Shown in pieces: positions 1 through 11,760 of a stretch of DNA of 64,000 nt (its first letter is position 1; each line of letters begins with the position of its first letter). The notes under the pieces were generated by a model. The model did not search any database. It saw only the letters and a program-made list of their open reading frames with translations, and had not been told where the DNA came from. Location: assembly GCF_040939455.1 (NCBI RefSeq), contig NC_134104.1, positions 147,286,501 through 147,350,500 on the forward strand, written 5' to 3'. Made by a program: the position numbers and the translations under genes. This DNA comes from Microcebus murinus. Its lineage: Eukaryota > Chordata > Mammalia > Primates > Cheirogaleidae.

Positions 1-62
1 CAATCCGCCCACCTTGGCCTCCCAGAGTGCTAGGATTACAGGCGTGAGCCACCACGCCCCAC
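1..62 (-). mobile_element. Alu SINE, 5' portion cut by window edge
   Basis: The first 62 bases match the left monomer start of an Alu in reverse orientation: caatccgcccacc, cctcccagagtgctagg, attacaggcgtgagccaccac. The rest lies outside the window. 'Agagtgctagg' (rather than human 'aaagtgctggg') fits the strepsirrhine-type Alus elsewhere in the window. Confidence 0.9.
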
Positions 63-170
63 TGGTTTTGATATTTATCAAAGTACTATATACAGTTAAA
101 AATGTCAAACACAAGTCTACAGTCACTGGGGTGCATTTCTTTTTTAAATTAAAAATAAAAGCTTTGAAAA

Positions 171-222
171 CTTTTTTTTTTGTTGTTTTTTTTGTTTTTT
201 GTTTTTTGTTTTTTTTTGCTAC
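171..222. repeat. T-rich low-complexity tract
   Basis: Long T runs broken by single G residues (ttttgttgttttttttg type). It encodes only low-complexity F/V-rich frames. It may be the A-tail of a decayed minus-strand retroelement, but no body is recognisable. Confidence 0.7.
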
Positions 223-628
223 TTTGGGCACCAAAGCTCATACTGGTGTCAAAATCTGACCTAAATTTAGTCTCATTGCAAAAATATTGTGTTGATTATG
301 GCGTGCTTCTCCATACTCTGATGGAAGGAAGTACCATAACCACGTACATGATACTGCTTTTTAAAAATCACAAAATATCTGAATTCTAAAATACAACTGG
401 CTCTATGAGTTTAAGATTGTGGATTGTGGGACTGTAGTGTGAACCCTCAGCCGCCATCTGTCTCCCCAGAGATAACTCTTTAAATTCTATTAGCTTTTAA
501 AAATTATATTTATTTATTTAAAATAATGTGCTTAGCTTTACATTTCTTGATTTATCAATTTTGGACATTTTAGCATATTGACTTTGTATTATAATTTATG
601 AAGATGTGACTGTCTTATACTTTCCCAA

Positions 629-1018
629 CTGCATTAGTCGGCTAGGTCTGCCGTAACAAAGTACCACAGACTGGGTGGCTTAATCCTTAAATGACAGAAA
701 TTTATTTTCTCAAAGTTCTGAAGTCTGGAGACCCAAGATCAAGGTGTCAGTGGGGTTGGTTTCATTCTGAGGCCTCTCTCCTTGGCTTGTAGATGGACAT
801 CTTCTTCTGAGTCTTCACATGGGCTTCCCCTATGTGAGTCTGTGTCCTATTCTCCTCTTTGTACAAGGGCACCAGTCATTGGATAGGACCTACCCTCATG
901 ACTTCATGTAACCTTAATTACTTCTTTAAAAACTGTATCTGCAAATGCAGTCACACTCTGAGGTACGAGGGGTTAGGACTTCAATGTATGGATTTTGGAC
1001 ATAATTCAATCCACAACA
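629..1018 (-). mobile_element. MLT1-type MaLR LTR, reverse orientation
   Basis: Matches the reverse complement of an MLT1 LTR almost end to end. It opens with gcattagtcggctagg, continues with gtaccacagactgggtggct and atcaaggtgtcagtggggttgg, and ends with ggttaggacttcaatgtatgg and a near-terminal ccacaac. MLT1 LTRs belong to the non-autonomous ERVL-MaLR group and code for nothing. No internal region is attached, so this is a solo LTR. Confidence 0.85.
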
Positions 1019-1539
1019 CCAAATATACCTCTCCCTATTCGGTCTATATGTCACGCTTGTCTGCTTTATTCAATAGTCAAGGTTTACATGATTAGGGTTG
1101 TGAAATAATTGTTTATTGCAGAGTATAGTAGGGTATTATAATTATATTTCCATTCTTATTTTTTCCCAGAGTTAATATTGTCCCATTTTCCATTTGCTAA
1201 CTTTTCTGTATACCTATCCTTAACGTTTTTCTCAAATACTTCATCGTATCTGTCAGTGTATGAACAGGATTTTCCAGATAGTGGAATGCATAAGGAAAAC
1301 AACCAAAGAACAGTAGTTCCACTTGCATGCTTGTCCTTAAATGGTCACTCTCTAAACTGCTGCATAATGGTCATTCTTCTTTGGATACTCTCTTTCTTGA
1401 GTTCCATATTTTCTTTTTGCTTAATTTTCTTTTTTTTAATTCCTTTTCCTCTTTTCTAATTTATTCTTTTGCTTAATTTTTTTTTTTTTTGAAGCACATC
1501 TGGAGTAGCTTTCTTAGAAAAGGCATGGGGGATATAAGT

Positions 1540-2190
1540 CATTAGGTTGCCTGCATACATGAATATATATATTTATATTCACACATGATTGATAGTTTGC
1601 CTAGGCATAGAATTCTAGGTTGAGAATAATTTCTCTTCAAATATTTGCAGCATAGTCCTCCTATGTCTCCTATGTTTCAGTGTGGTCTTTGTAATACATA
1701 CCTGTTTAAATTCTCTGAAAGCTTTGGAATCTACACGTTGTCCTTGAGACTGTGAAATTTTTATCATAATGCCTCTTGAAATGAATCCTTTTTCATTCAT
1801 TGCTTTAGGCTGTTGGTGGACCTTTCATTATGTTGGCTTATTTTTTAGTTCTGGGAACTTCTTTAATTATGTCTTTGAAAATTTCTTTCTCTTTTCTATG
1901 TTCTCTGTCTGTAACTCCTGTTACTCAAATGTTGGCCCTTCTAGTATGATTCCCTAATTTTCTTTTCTCTTCTATTTTCCATCTTGGTTTTTCTATTCTA
2001 CCTTCAGAGAGGTTTTTAAATGAGTATTTAGTTTCCCAAACTATTTCTGTTTCCTCTTAACACCTATTTTTCTGTTTGGTTTTATTCTCTTTCATGTTGT
2101 GGAATTTCTTGCAAACATTTTGTGATCCTTGGGGGTTAGTATATACTTAAGACATCAAAGGGATGAAAGAACTGATTGAATGTTCTGGTC
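1540..2190 (-). mobile_element. Old LINE-like fragment, reverse orientation
   Basis: T-rich sequence with phrases typical of ancient antisense LINE relics (gcctaggcatagaattctagg, ccttgagactgtgaaatttt, tgttggcccttctagtatgattc). I recognise the general consensus but cannot assign the subfamily. Reading frames are closed. Confidence 0.4.
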
Positions 2191-2199
2191 CATGTATGG

Positions 2200-2984
2200 G
2201 GCTTGTTGATGGTCAAGCTTTATTGTTAGGTAGGAAACTCTTAAATGTCAGTATCTAGATAGAGGTCTTTTCCTTCGAGACATTCAATTTCTCAAGACAA
2301 GTATTATCCATCTCCTGTCTGTGCTTTATAGTTGATTTATTGAGAGGGTTGTGTGAGGGGAACTGGGAATGGGAAATAGAGTTTTCAGAACATAGGTTTT
2401 TTTTATTATCCACCTCTTTGTAGCCCTGTATCACATTTCTGAGCCTCCCCAAGCTTGAGATCTTGAGTCCTAAAACTCTTGGCTTCAATTCATTCAGGGA
2501 CCAAACCTCATTTTCTTTGAATGGGATACAGGGCTAGAAGAATAACTATATTTAATACAGATTTCTCCTGTTTTTAGAGTCTTCCTCTGCAGACAACTTA
2601 TCTGGTAGTTTCCTTTGGAATGCCAACTCAGTTACCATTCCTGTAATGACGACCAACAATTGGTTGATATTCTGCCGACGTCTCTATTTCTCTTTGTTCT
2701 GTGAATTTGCGCAGTAAAAGTAAAAGAAGGAAGAGGAGGTAAACATATGTGATAAATGCTCTGAGTTAAACTGAGGTGTCCTACCAGAAGAGCGATCTTT
2801 CTGGATGACACTAAGCAGGTAAGTGGCATCATCAGATTTTAGAATGTTAACTTGGGTAGACCCTTAGGTAGACACACGACTCTCCGTCACTCCTCCTCTA
2901 CCTGTTTTCTGACTTGCAGAAATTTGTTGATATCTGTGTCTCATGTAATGGCACTATACGGCTTTCTAGAGAAAGTCTAAGCTT
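2200..2984. other. Unassigned sequence, no gene seen
   Basis: Neither coding frames nor clear repeats were recognised. A consensus splice-donor-like CAG|GTAAGT occurs at 2818/2819, but the segment upstream has stops in every frame. Confidence 0.4.
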
Positions 2985-3205
2985 CTTAACCATTAACCCC
3001 CGCCTCTCCCCTTGTAATCCGTGCCCTTCCTTTGCTTTTCCTTGGTGTCTTTTGAATGCCTCTCTTGGTGCTTAGCACCCTGCATTATTGTCTCCTTACT
3101 TTGTGAGTTTCCTGAGAGCTGAGACTAGCTTCTGTTTGACATTTCATTTCTGGTTTTAGTGCTTGTTACCTTACAGAAGCTCAATAACATTTGTTGAATA
3201 AAAGA
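2985..3205 (+). mobile_element. L2 LINE 3' end
   Basis: Carries the order of an L2 3' end: tgagtttcctgagagctgagac, a degenerate 'tagtgcttg' segment, then the terminal gctcaataacatttgttgaataaaa. Diverged, and truncated at the 5' side as usual. Confidence 0.55.
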
Positions 3206-3234
3206 TAACAAAGCTACTCTACCCCTTTCTCCTT

Positions 3235-3520
3235 TGACTGGTCACCCCAGAAGCGTACCTTGAGATGAACATTAGTATGCAGGTGATTCCTTAAGGAATT
3301 GCTCCCAGTAGAATCTAGTAATAAAGTGGGAAAGCAGGACAGAGAAGGGAGAGAAGCCAGCAAGGGTATCATTTTAAGCAAAGTTGGCAGCTAAAGCCTA
3401 AGCCTGTAGGGGAACTCTGAAGTGTAAATTATTCCTCAGAGTTTGTCCACACTTTAGGCAAAGGGAGCTGGGTTTTCATAACCCACCACTGTCAGTCACT
3501 GGCTAAGATCCATTCTGGGA
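3235..3520 (+). mobile_element. Ancient LTR-like repeat fragment, family unassigned
   Basis: Resembles a dispersed LTR-type consensus (ggacagagaagggagagaagccagcaagggtatcattttaagcaaag, then cctcagagtttgtccacac and ctgtcagtcactggc). A related pattern recurs at 34.26-34.64 kb. I could not recall the family name. Confidence 0.35.
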
Positions 3521-3524
3521 TAGA

Positions 3525-3632
3525 GGAACCAACCACCCTAGCTGGCCCAAGACTATTCTGGTTTTAGCATTGAAAGTCCCATGTTCCAGGAAGCCTCTCA
3601 GTGTGGGACAACCCAGGACATTTGGTAGCTTT
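3525..3632. mobile_element. Short palindromic MITE relic
   Basis: Contains ggttttagcattgaaagtcccatg followed by ggaagcctctcagtgtgggacaacccaggac. The same module (gttttaacaatgaaagtcttgtgtcccaggg) appears at 13.78-13.84 kb. The pair looks like a small inverted-repeat DNA transposon fossil of the kind ending in ttggtcaccc. Confidence 0.4.
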
Positions 3633-3730
3633 AACAGGGACTTCTAGCTTTCCATCCCTATAAGAACAGTGGTGTCAGTAGCCCAAAGGAAGTCCTTGGA
3701 AGAGAGAGAAAGAGTTGCAGCCATTAGAAG

Positions 3731-4224
3731 CTGTGGCAGGAAGAATAATGGCCCCCAAAATTGTCCACATCCTAATGCCTGGAACCTGTGGATACCTTGT
3801 TTTCAATGGCAAAAGAGACTTTGCAGATGTTTTATAGAATCTTGAGCTGGAGAGATTATTGTGGATTGCCCAGTTGGGCCCAGTGTAATCACAAGAGTCC
3901 TTATAAGTGAAAGACAAATGCAGGAGAGTCAGAGAAGGAGATGTGACAACAGAAGCAGACACCAGAGTGATTTGATTGCTGGCTGTGGAGATGGAAAGGG
4001 ACCATAAGCCAAGGAATGCAGTAGCCTCTAGGAGCTGGAAAAGGCGAGAAAGGGATTCTCCCTTAGAGCCTCTGGAAGGAATGGAGCCGTGCTGATACCC
4101 TGACTTTAGCCTCGTGAGACCCATTTTGGATTTCCAGCTTCCATAATTGTAAGATAACACATTTACGTTGTTTTAGGTCACTAAGTTGGTGGCAATTTGT
4201 TACAGAAGCAATAGGACTAACGCA
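3731..4224 (+). mobile_element. MLT1-type MaLR LTR
   Basis: Forward MLT1 LTR: tgtggcaggaagaataatggcccccaaaa at the start, gtccacatcctaatgcctgg, ttatagaatc, gagagtcagagaaggagatgtgacaacagaagcag, and a terminal gttacagaagcaataggactaacgca. A 161-residue minus-strand open frame inside it is a by-product of the LTR and not a gene. Confidence 0.85.
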
Positions 4225-4396
4225 AAGGCAAAGGCTCACTGAAGCCAGGGGAGGTGAACAAAGAATCAGTCAATGGAATCTGAGGGGAACTGGGTGGTGC
4301 CCCAACAATACCTGCTCCCCTAAATCAGAAAACTTGATCGGAGAGCTAAAACTTTACATCAGTAGTCAACAAGTTAGTTGATTGTCAAACTAGGAA

Positions 4397-4620
4397 AGGG
4401 TAGCACAGAAATTAAGCCATGGAATCTGGAGTTTGATGTTCATTGGTTAAGTGTTGGTTTTTGGCACTTTTTAGCCCTATGAACTTGACTTGTTCCCTAA
4501 GCCTCTTGCAACCTCAGTGCCTCATCTGTAAAATCAAGATAATAACAAAACTCAAGCGCTGTTCTAAGGATTAAATGAATATGTTTGTAAGGTGTCCGGC
4601 ATGCAGTAAAATCTCAGGGC
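4397..4620 (+). mobile_element. MIR SINE
   Basis: Follows the MIR order: gcacagaaattaagccatggaatctggagt, ttgacttgttccctaagcctcttgcaacctcagtgcctcatctgtaaaat, aataataac, ctaaggattaaatgaatatg, then the ggcatgcagtaaaatctc tail. Typical old divergence. Confidence 0.8.
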
Positions 4621-6690
4621 AGGTATTCCTGGTAGCACAGTGGGACCTCATCTCTATTTAGCCGTTAAATTCTAAAGACAGCATAAGGTGAAAATTAAGA
4701 TTGGTGAATATTAGGGATTAAAATCACTTAACTTGCCTGGAGGGTACAGTATACAGGTTTTTGTGTTGACAGCCTTATAAATAATATGTACATATGAGAG
4801 TTTACTTGTCCACACAATGGGAATTATGTGATACTTAGTCCAAGTGCAAAACATGCCTATTGTAATATTTTAAATTACTTAGAAGAGGGAGTTGTTGAAT
4901 TGTGCAATGGTCTTCTCTGTATATTTAGCATTTATTTCAATCTATGGTTTATTTAAAGGATGCCTTGTTCCTTCAGTTAAATTTGCTTTCTGCCTGAGAT
5001 CTTTGTTAAGCTCAGCAAAGTCACCCATTATACTAGTGCCTGACTTCTCTTCCCAGGTTTATCTAGGGTTTTTTCCCCCCAGCTTTCTGACATGCTAAGC
5101 AGTCATAATTGGAGGGAGTTTAATAAATAACCATTAAGTTGCTATTAGAAGTGCGAGGACTGGTTTAACTAGTAACTATCTAATAATTAATGAAGATCAG
5201 CAGTAACTATTACTATAAAGCCACTTAGTGTCCCAGATCAGCTTCTGCCAAATCCAGAAATGGCCCTACAGACACTTTTTGTTATAAAGGTGGCTGCTAT
5301 CTAGGTGAGTGGGTGATTACCTGGGGTCTTTTATTCATCTCTATTAGAGAGCAGGGGCTGAAAGTCAAGTCAGCTGATATGAAAGCTTTTAACCAGCTCT
5401 TGGAGGAGACCAAAGCCATTGGTTATACTAGCGGGGCAGGAGCCACCCAGAAGTGGCCTGTCTGTTGTCTGCTCTGTCCTCTCTCTCTCTGCCCCCAGGT
5501 CACACAAATCAGAGATGTAGGACATTCTAGCAGGACTTTCTTCTTACATTCCAGGGATGACGCTGGTTTCAGCTGAATCTCTTTTAAACTTGGTGTCTTT
5601 TCCCCCTGGGTGAAATGGTGGGAGAGAGGGGAGGAAGTCCGGGGAGGGGAAGGAAGTCCTTGGCTGAGCTGCGGGTGCCTGGTGAGGAAGGGAGTGGGCG
5701 TGGGCGAGCTTGCTCCACTCCCAGGCCTTCCAGCTCCTGGAAACCTGCCTCTTTTTCTGAAATCCCTCCCTGAGGAGGATGAGTTAAAAAAAAAAAAAAA
5801 TCAATCAAAACTTATGGGGTTATTTTAAGGCCAAAGAAAAAAGTATCTAGATGGAAAAAGGGGGTAGGCAGCAGTGGAAACTTGAACCCTCTCCTCCCTC
5901 CCAGCCCCTCCTGCCCTCCCCATCCCTCTCCTACCTCCGTCCAGCTGAGCTGGAGCCTGGCCCACACGGCCTTGTTCGCCAGATGAACTGCCCTGTCTGT
6001 GCCTTGCCTTAGGCAGGGCCTTTGGGGACAGAGCTGTGTTTGTCTCCACTGCGTGTTGAACTTGGCAGGTGTAGGTGCACCTCATTCCAAGTCAAACTAC
6101 TACCTTTCAGAAGGGGAGGGCTGGCCCTGGAATCCACAGCTTGGGAAGGGCCCTGTGTACAACCACTGGCTGTTGGAAGTGAATATTGTCCTGCTCCACC
6201 ACTCCTGCCAGGCTTCCCACTGGTCAAGCCCGGGGAAGGGAAGAAACAGGCATCTGGGGCTGAAGGTAACCTGAGGCGGCTCGTTCTTGTGGGCAGCAAG
6301 AATGAGGGTGGCTCCACAGCCAGAGGTTCAAGCAGCCCTAGAGGGCCAACTGTTGCTTTGGACAAATAAGTGGCTGCTGGCTGTGCTGGTGCCACCTGGG
6401 TGCACACCTGAGTGTGCAGAGCCAGCTTGGGAATAAGAGGTCTTGTTTCCCAAGAGCCAGCCCTCCCAACAGAAAGGTCTGGAAGGACAATGAATATATT
6501 CAGGAAGTTTTTCTTACTCTTCCCGCTGTTCTTCCCCAGCCGTCATGGGATCTGTTGAGCCCCCCAAGGCCTGGAGAGGGCAGCCTGCAGATCAGAGGGG
6601 CAGAGAAACCTCCAGACTCAGCTTCTCATTTGAAAATTGTCCCTTGTCCACTCCCTCAGTGTCAACGGCTCCCTGAAACGTCACCACAGA
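4621..6690. other. Mostly unique DNA, no gene recognised
   Basis: The left part (4.6-5.3 kb) is AT-rich with homeodomain-like taataattaatg. The right part (5.6-6.6 kb) is GC-rich but poor in CpG. Open frames overlap on both strands without codon periodicity I could support, and none has paired splice signals. It could hold unannotated noncoding exons or conserved noncoding DNA. Confidence 0.4.
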
Positions 6691-6694
6691 AGGC

Positions 6695-6862
6695 TGGATG
6701 ACAACCCTACCACCTACTGGCTATCGCTGTGGGCCTTGGGGAAGGGACGTGACCTCTCTCTGTGTGCTGCAGTTTCCTCCCCTATGAAATGGGGACATCG
6801 CCTATCACATGAGTGTCGTGAAGGTCAGAGGACGTAACGTGTGGGAAAGAGCTTGCTTGGCT
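6695..6862 (+). mobile_element. MIR SINE, 3' two-thirds
   Basis: Reads gacaaccctaccacctactggc, gggccttggggaagggacgtgacctctctctgtg, cagtttcctcccctatgaaatggggac and gtgtcgtgaaggtcag, the MIR core and 3' region. Confidence 0.7.
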
Positions 6863-6872
6863 GATGATACTT

Positions 6873-7207
<335 letters not shown>

Positions 7208-7587
7208 GATGATACTTGGCTGATATTTAATCATCCCTGGTTCAGAAGTCACAGCACTTTCACTTATCATTGTTTTCTCACTTTAGATTCATAATAGTCC
7301 CATAGGATAGGAAGGGGAAGGGCAGGGTAAAAGTAATTACATTTTTTTTTTTAAAGTTTGAAGGGCTTTGCCGATAGAAATGATAGTAATTAGCAGCCTA
7401 CATCTGGCACAGAGGAAATGACCCCAGAAGTTTTTTTTACCCATGTTGGGTATGTTTTCTGTTTGTCTGGTTATCTTGCTATGCAACAAAGAGCTCCAAT
7501 GGAGGTCAACAAGGTTGTACGTTTTCCAAGACCTTTTAGGGCCGCCAGGGGTGAGTAATCTGGTTTAGGGTAAACAACCCATCCTCT

Positions 7588-8085
7588 CCATGAGTGCTGT
7601 CCAATAGGCATAGAATGGGAGCTGCATATATAATTTTAAATTTTCTTGTAGCTACATCAAAAAAAAATTTTAAAGGGCAAAATTAATTTTTATGTATTAA
7701 TATTAAAAACATGATCATTTCAACATATAACCAATATTAAAATTATTCATAAGACATCTTATATTATTTTTCACACCAAGTCTTTGGAATTTACCATCTT
7801 TAATGACTTATAGCACATCTCAATTCCAATGCTAAAAAAAAAAAAAATCATTGGAAATTCTCAATCTGTATTTTGGTTTCGCTAACTCTATAGTTGCCAG
7901 AATAGATTCACATACTCAAGCGGTTCCAAATGTACTTAAAGGTTTTTATAATAATGGAATTGCATGTCAGCTTTTAAACATGAATTTAAATTAATTAAAA
8001 TGAATAAAAAATTTAAACTTCAGTTCCTCGGCCGCACTAGCAACATTTCAAATGCTTAATATCCAACGACAGCTGTGGTTAGCAG
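7588..8085. mobile_element. hAT-type MITE (MER3/MER33-like)
   Basis: Starts gtgctgtccaataggcatag and passes through gctgcatatataattttaaattttcttgtagctacatc, atcatttcaacatataaccaatat and catctcaattcc, then ttcagttcctcggccgcactagcaacatttcaaatgctt. This is the conserved 'gtgctgtccaatag ... cactagccacatttcaagtgct' architecture of Charlie-group non-autonomous hAT elements. A second member is at 25.0-25.4 kb. The exact subfamily is not certain. Confidence 0.65.
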
Positions 8086-8603
8086 ACGGGAGAGTAAGGG
8101 ACAAAAAGTATCAGCCGGGCCATTTTCTTATTCACTTGTATTTCTATACTTAAAATTATCTTTAATAGTTGTTTCTTTACAGGAATGGTTTTTAAGTCAC
8201 TTGCCTATTTCATAAGTATTTGAAACTAGACAGTATACTCTGTCTATCCACTTGACCGGTCACACTGCAGGGCAATGACAGTGATGGGTTCTCCTGTTGA
8301 TCTCTGTGCAGGAGAATGAGTCAAGCCATAGAGCTGTGGTGACATGTATGAATTAATAATTCACAGTATTAATTTCTGTCCTTTTTTTTGGACATAGACA
8401 GAAATGGAAGCTCTACCATTTTCTTCCTACACTCCTGTGAATCACTGTGTTTGGAAGACCATGCTGGAACCCTGCCACTGTGGTCTCTTCAACCTCCCCT
8501 GAGCTCTGGCCCAGGCTTTGGTCCTGGACTCTCAGGAAATAAGTCATGTTTATGGTGGGGCTTTCCCCTTCAGACCTCTCTTCCTCCCAGAGTTCCTTGG
8601 TCC

Positions 8604-9700
8604 TTTTTTTTTTTTTTTAAAGCACTATTTAATACATTCATGTATTGGGTTTTGTCTTTAGACTTTTGATCAAATACTTGTCATCTAAAACAAAAAACAC
8701 ACAAAAACAACAAAATATTTCCAACAGAAGTCTCAAAAAGATGGTCAACTTTGTACTTTAGAATTTGACCTCATTTTGTTCTTAGGGGATAAATTGTACA
8801 GTAGTTTTTTTCCCTCTTAACTCAGATTTGCCTAAATATTTTGACACTCTGTAACAGAGTGCCATCATAGGAACTGGTGCTTAGATTGCCAGTATTTTCA
8901 CTGGTCATTATGGTTTCCTCCCTCCTCACTATTGTCAGAAGTAGATGTCCCTTCCTCGACGTGTGGGTTACTTGCTGTTCCATCTGTTCCGAGTTCCGTG
9001 CATTGGCGTGGCTCTTCTCCCTGAGTCTCCCTGCTTAGCAGCTCTATCCTGGCTTGGTTCTGGGTGATCTGTTTCTTCTATAGTTACTCTAAGGGTCCCT
9101 CCTCACTTCCACCACTTTCATTTTTCTTTCTTCAGCTATTTCGCTACTTAACTCATCTGAGGCGGAACTTCTGGAGTCCTTGGCTCCTTGTGGACAGAAG
9201 TTTGGCTCTTATGACCCAAAGCAGGAGGAACTGCATTTTCTGTGCTTTTTGTCTTTCCCGTTTCCCTCTGGCGAAGGACCCAGATACAATTCTTGGAGGG
9301 AGTGAAAGGATTCTTGGCAAACTGCGGGAATTCCCTTGAATATTTCTGAGCCCTGACATGACGTTTTCCACAAGTGCCTCATGAAGAATACACCTTACCA
9401 GAGGACATCTAGAATGTTCCTATCCAAGCTCACTCCTTCCAGCATGTGGGTGACTTGTGCGTGGCTGTCCCGGGCCCTGCTCCGGGCTGAGGCCTCCAGT
9501 GCCAGTTATCATGGCTTAAGTCAGGTTTCTAGATCCCTTAATTAGCTTTATTCCAAGAAATTCTGACCTTGTTTTTTTGAGCCGGAAGATAACTTCTTAC
9601 TGCTTCTGCTTCTTTTCTCTCTTTAATTCCTCAAATTTAAATATGATTATTTCTTTAGCATTAGTTGCAGCTTCATTTTCCCAGAGAAGAAACACCCAAC
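8604..9700 (-). pseudogene. Candidate processed pseudogene, parent unknown
   Basis: On the minus strand this reads as a retrocopied mRNA: a 15-base A-tail (T run 8604-8618), an ATTAAA hexamer just upstream (8628-8633 as tttaat), about 265 bases of 3'-UTR-like sequence, then a stop (8898-8900) closing a hydrophilic C-terminus reading GTSTSDNSEEGGNHNDQ. Further upstream, protein-like pieces appear in shifting frames (for example SDELSSEIAEERKMKVVEV near 9.13-9.18 kb), as expected of a frameshifted retrocopy. I do not recognise the parent. No flanking duplication was located and the 5' limit is a guess. It could instead be an unfamiliar repeat. Confidence 0.45.
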
Positions 9701-10204
9701 TGGGAGTGGTTGAACCTCACTTGTCTTTTTCAGAATTTCTCCCATATAAACATTCCAGGGTCGGGATTGGTTCAAATGTCTACGCAGAAACACTCCCCTC
9801 TGGCTGGGCAGGTGACTCTGGGTTTCCCACACTTTCCTCTGGAGTCCCATTGCCAAGGTCAGAGCAAAGGCAGAGCAGGACTTGCAGTGGGGCCAGGGTG
9901 AGGGACTGGACGCCCTGGATTTCCACCAGCCATGCATCAACCTCCCACCTGCTTTGTGAGAGTTGCTTTTAAATAAATTAGTAGTATTTTCAAATAGCCA
10001 CTTTTTTATTTATAAATCAAGGCTACTACTGCTTTTTGTGATTTCCATGGCAGACGTTAGCTGCCCAGAACAGAAATTGGAGGTGAATCAAGCAGAAGAA
10101 ATTCTGCAAATACTGATCTGGAGGATGACAGAAAGACAAACGTATTAGCATTCTTGTTGTCCCTTCTCTTATTTTCCTGGTTAGTGTTTATCCTACACAT
10201 ATCT

Positions 10205-10365
10205 TCCTATATATGTATATATTAATATTATATATACACCATATATATACAAGTGTACCTTACTAATCTCTATATATGCATATATGCATACATATGTGTG
10301 TATATACACAGTGTGTTTGTATATAGTGTATATCTATGCATATACTGTGTGTGTGTATATATATA
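10205..10365. repeat. Degenerate TA/TG microsatellite
   Basis: Dense tatata/tgtgtg/catata alternation (for example atatatgtatatattaatattatatatacacc and gtgtgtgtatatatata). Alternating purine-pyrimidine; no coding content. Confidence 0.85.
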
Positions 10366-10706
10366 AAACAAGGATTATCACCATGGATGGAAGATTCGTA
10401 CAAGTCAATGTGTTGCTACACTTAAGAAAATTGGCGGTTGCATAGAAACAGGAAATTCATGGAAGAAATATTAATAGCTAATAAAAGTGTGAAAATATGC
10501 TCAGCTCCACCAGTGTGCTGTGAATTTAAGATGCTATCCGAGCTGCAAATCCACTCTACTCTGCTCGTGATGCTGGAGCTGGGATTCTGTAAACTGCATT
10601 TCTCTTTTGCTAGCTGGATTCCCGTTAGGTTCTGCCAGAAGGACTGGAAGGAAGAAGGGATCTTCCCTTTATTCTACATCTCCTGCTTCTCCCTGTGGCA
10701 CTGCAG

Positions 10707-10790
10707 GAACATGAGGCTCATTCCCAAGATTCTTTCCACACTCCCAGAGCCAACCTCCTTGCACCCCTGAGCAGTACCTGCCGCAGCCAG
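10707..10790 (+). other. Possible short exon (84 nt), weak support
   Basis: A pyrimidine-rich acceptor (cttctccctgtggcactgcag) precedes 84 bases that are open in one frame (EHEAHSQDSFHTPRANLLAP...). They end at AGCCAG|GTAAGG, a strong donor. Length is a multiple of three. The residues resemble nothing I know and the composition is not strongly coding, so this may be chance or a noncoding-RNA exon. Confidence 0.2.
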
Positions 10791-11149
10791 GTAAGGATTC
10801 TCGCTCTGCCTTTGAAATTCTGGCTTTGGAGTCCTCTTCTCCAAACTCCTGAGCCGTCTGCATATTCCAGACAATGAACCTCATTCTGTAGCCTAAGCCT
10901 GGCTCTCAAAGTTTCTGGCTTTCTAGAGCCACAGATATTCCCTTTTGTTTCCTTAGCCTTGGGGGTGGACCTGCTTCCTGCAGTTGTGCAGGCCATGCTT
11001 CCTGACTTTCATATGCCTCCAACATCTGTTTACCCAATTACCTATATCAAATTCTTTCTGCTAGCATAACTAGTGTGGTTTCTGTTTTCCCAATTGAACA
11101 GTGACTAAAACAACAACTAACGTAAAAAAATCTGCATTTGTATCTATAC

Positions 11150-11760
11150 ATCCATACTTTTACCTATTGGATTGGCAGACATGAACAAGATCAATAATAT
11201 TCAGTGTTGGTGATGATGAGGGAAAATACATACACTTATTCTTGCATGTCAGTTTATGTAGCCTTTTTGGTTGATACTTGGTAGTACATATTCATATTCA
11301 AAATGTATGTGCAATTTGTCTAAGCAATTCTATTTCATGGTACCTTGTTTAGAGAAAGACTACCACCTGGGTACAGACACATACCTGCATGATACTCATT
11401 GCTGCACTATTTGGGAAAATTATGAAATGGTTATTAAAACTATGGCATTTCTATTACATAAATGAGGTCGATCTGTATAAATTGACATGGCAAGATTTGC
11501 AGGACATGGTAAGTTAAAAACATCAAATTGTATAATGCTGCTGTTGGTAGAACTATTATTATTTTCAAACACACACAAGACAAACATAAAAAATATAAGC
11601 AAAAATTCTGGTAGGTTGCTGACTAAGCTTGTAATAGAGGTTACCTCGTGGGAGAGGTCTAGACAGAGAAGTGATTCTCCAATGGTCATGGCAGGTTTTA
11701 CTTTATATGAATTGATTGAATTTTTAACAGTATTAACATATTTAAATGTATAAGTGTCAA
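11150..11760 (+). mobile_element. Old L1 3' region
   Basis: Matches the 3' end of mammalian L1: ttggattggcagacatgaacaag, ttcagtgttggtgatgatg, gcaattctatttcatgg, gcatgatactcattgctgcactatttggg, then a decayed 3' UTR. Diverged and frame-broken. Confidence 0.65.

Noticed and set aside
2715..2818. Acceptor-like and CAG|GTAAGT donor-like pair
   Set aside because: The enclosed segment has stops in all frames and a poor branch/pyrimidine context.
3675..4160. 161-codon minus-strand open frame
   Set aside because: Lies inside the forward MLT1 LTR.
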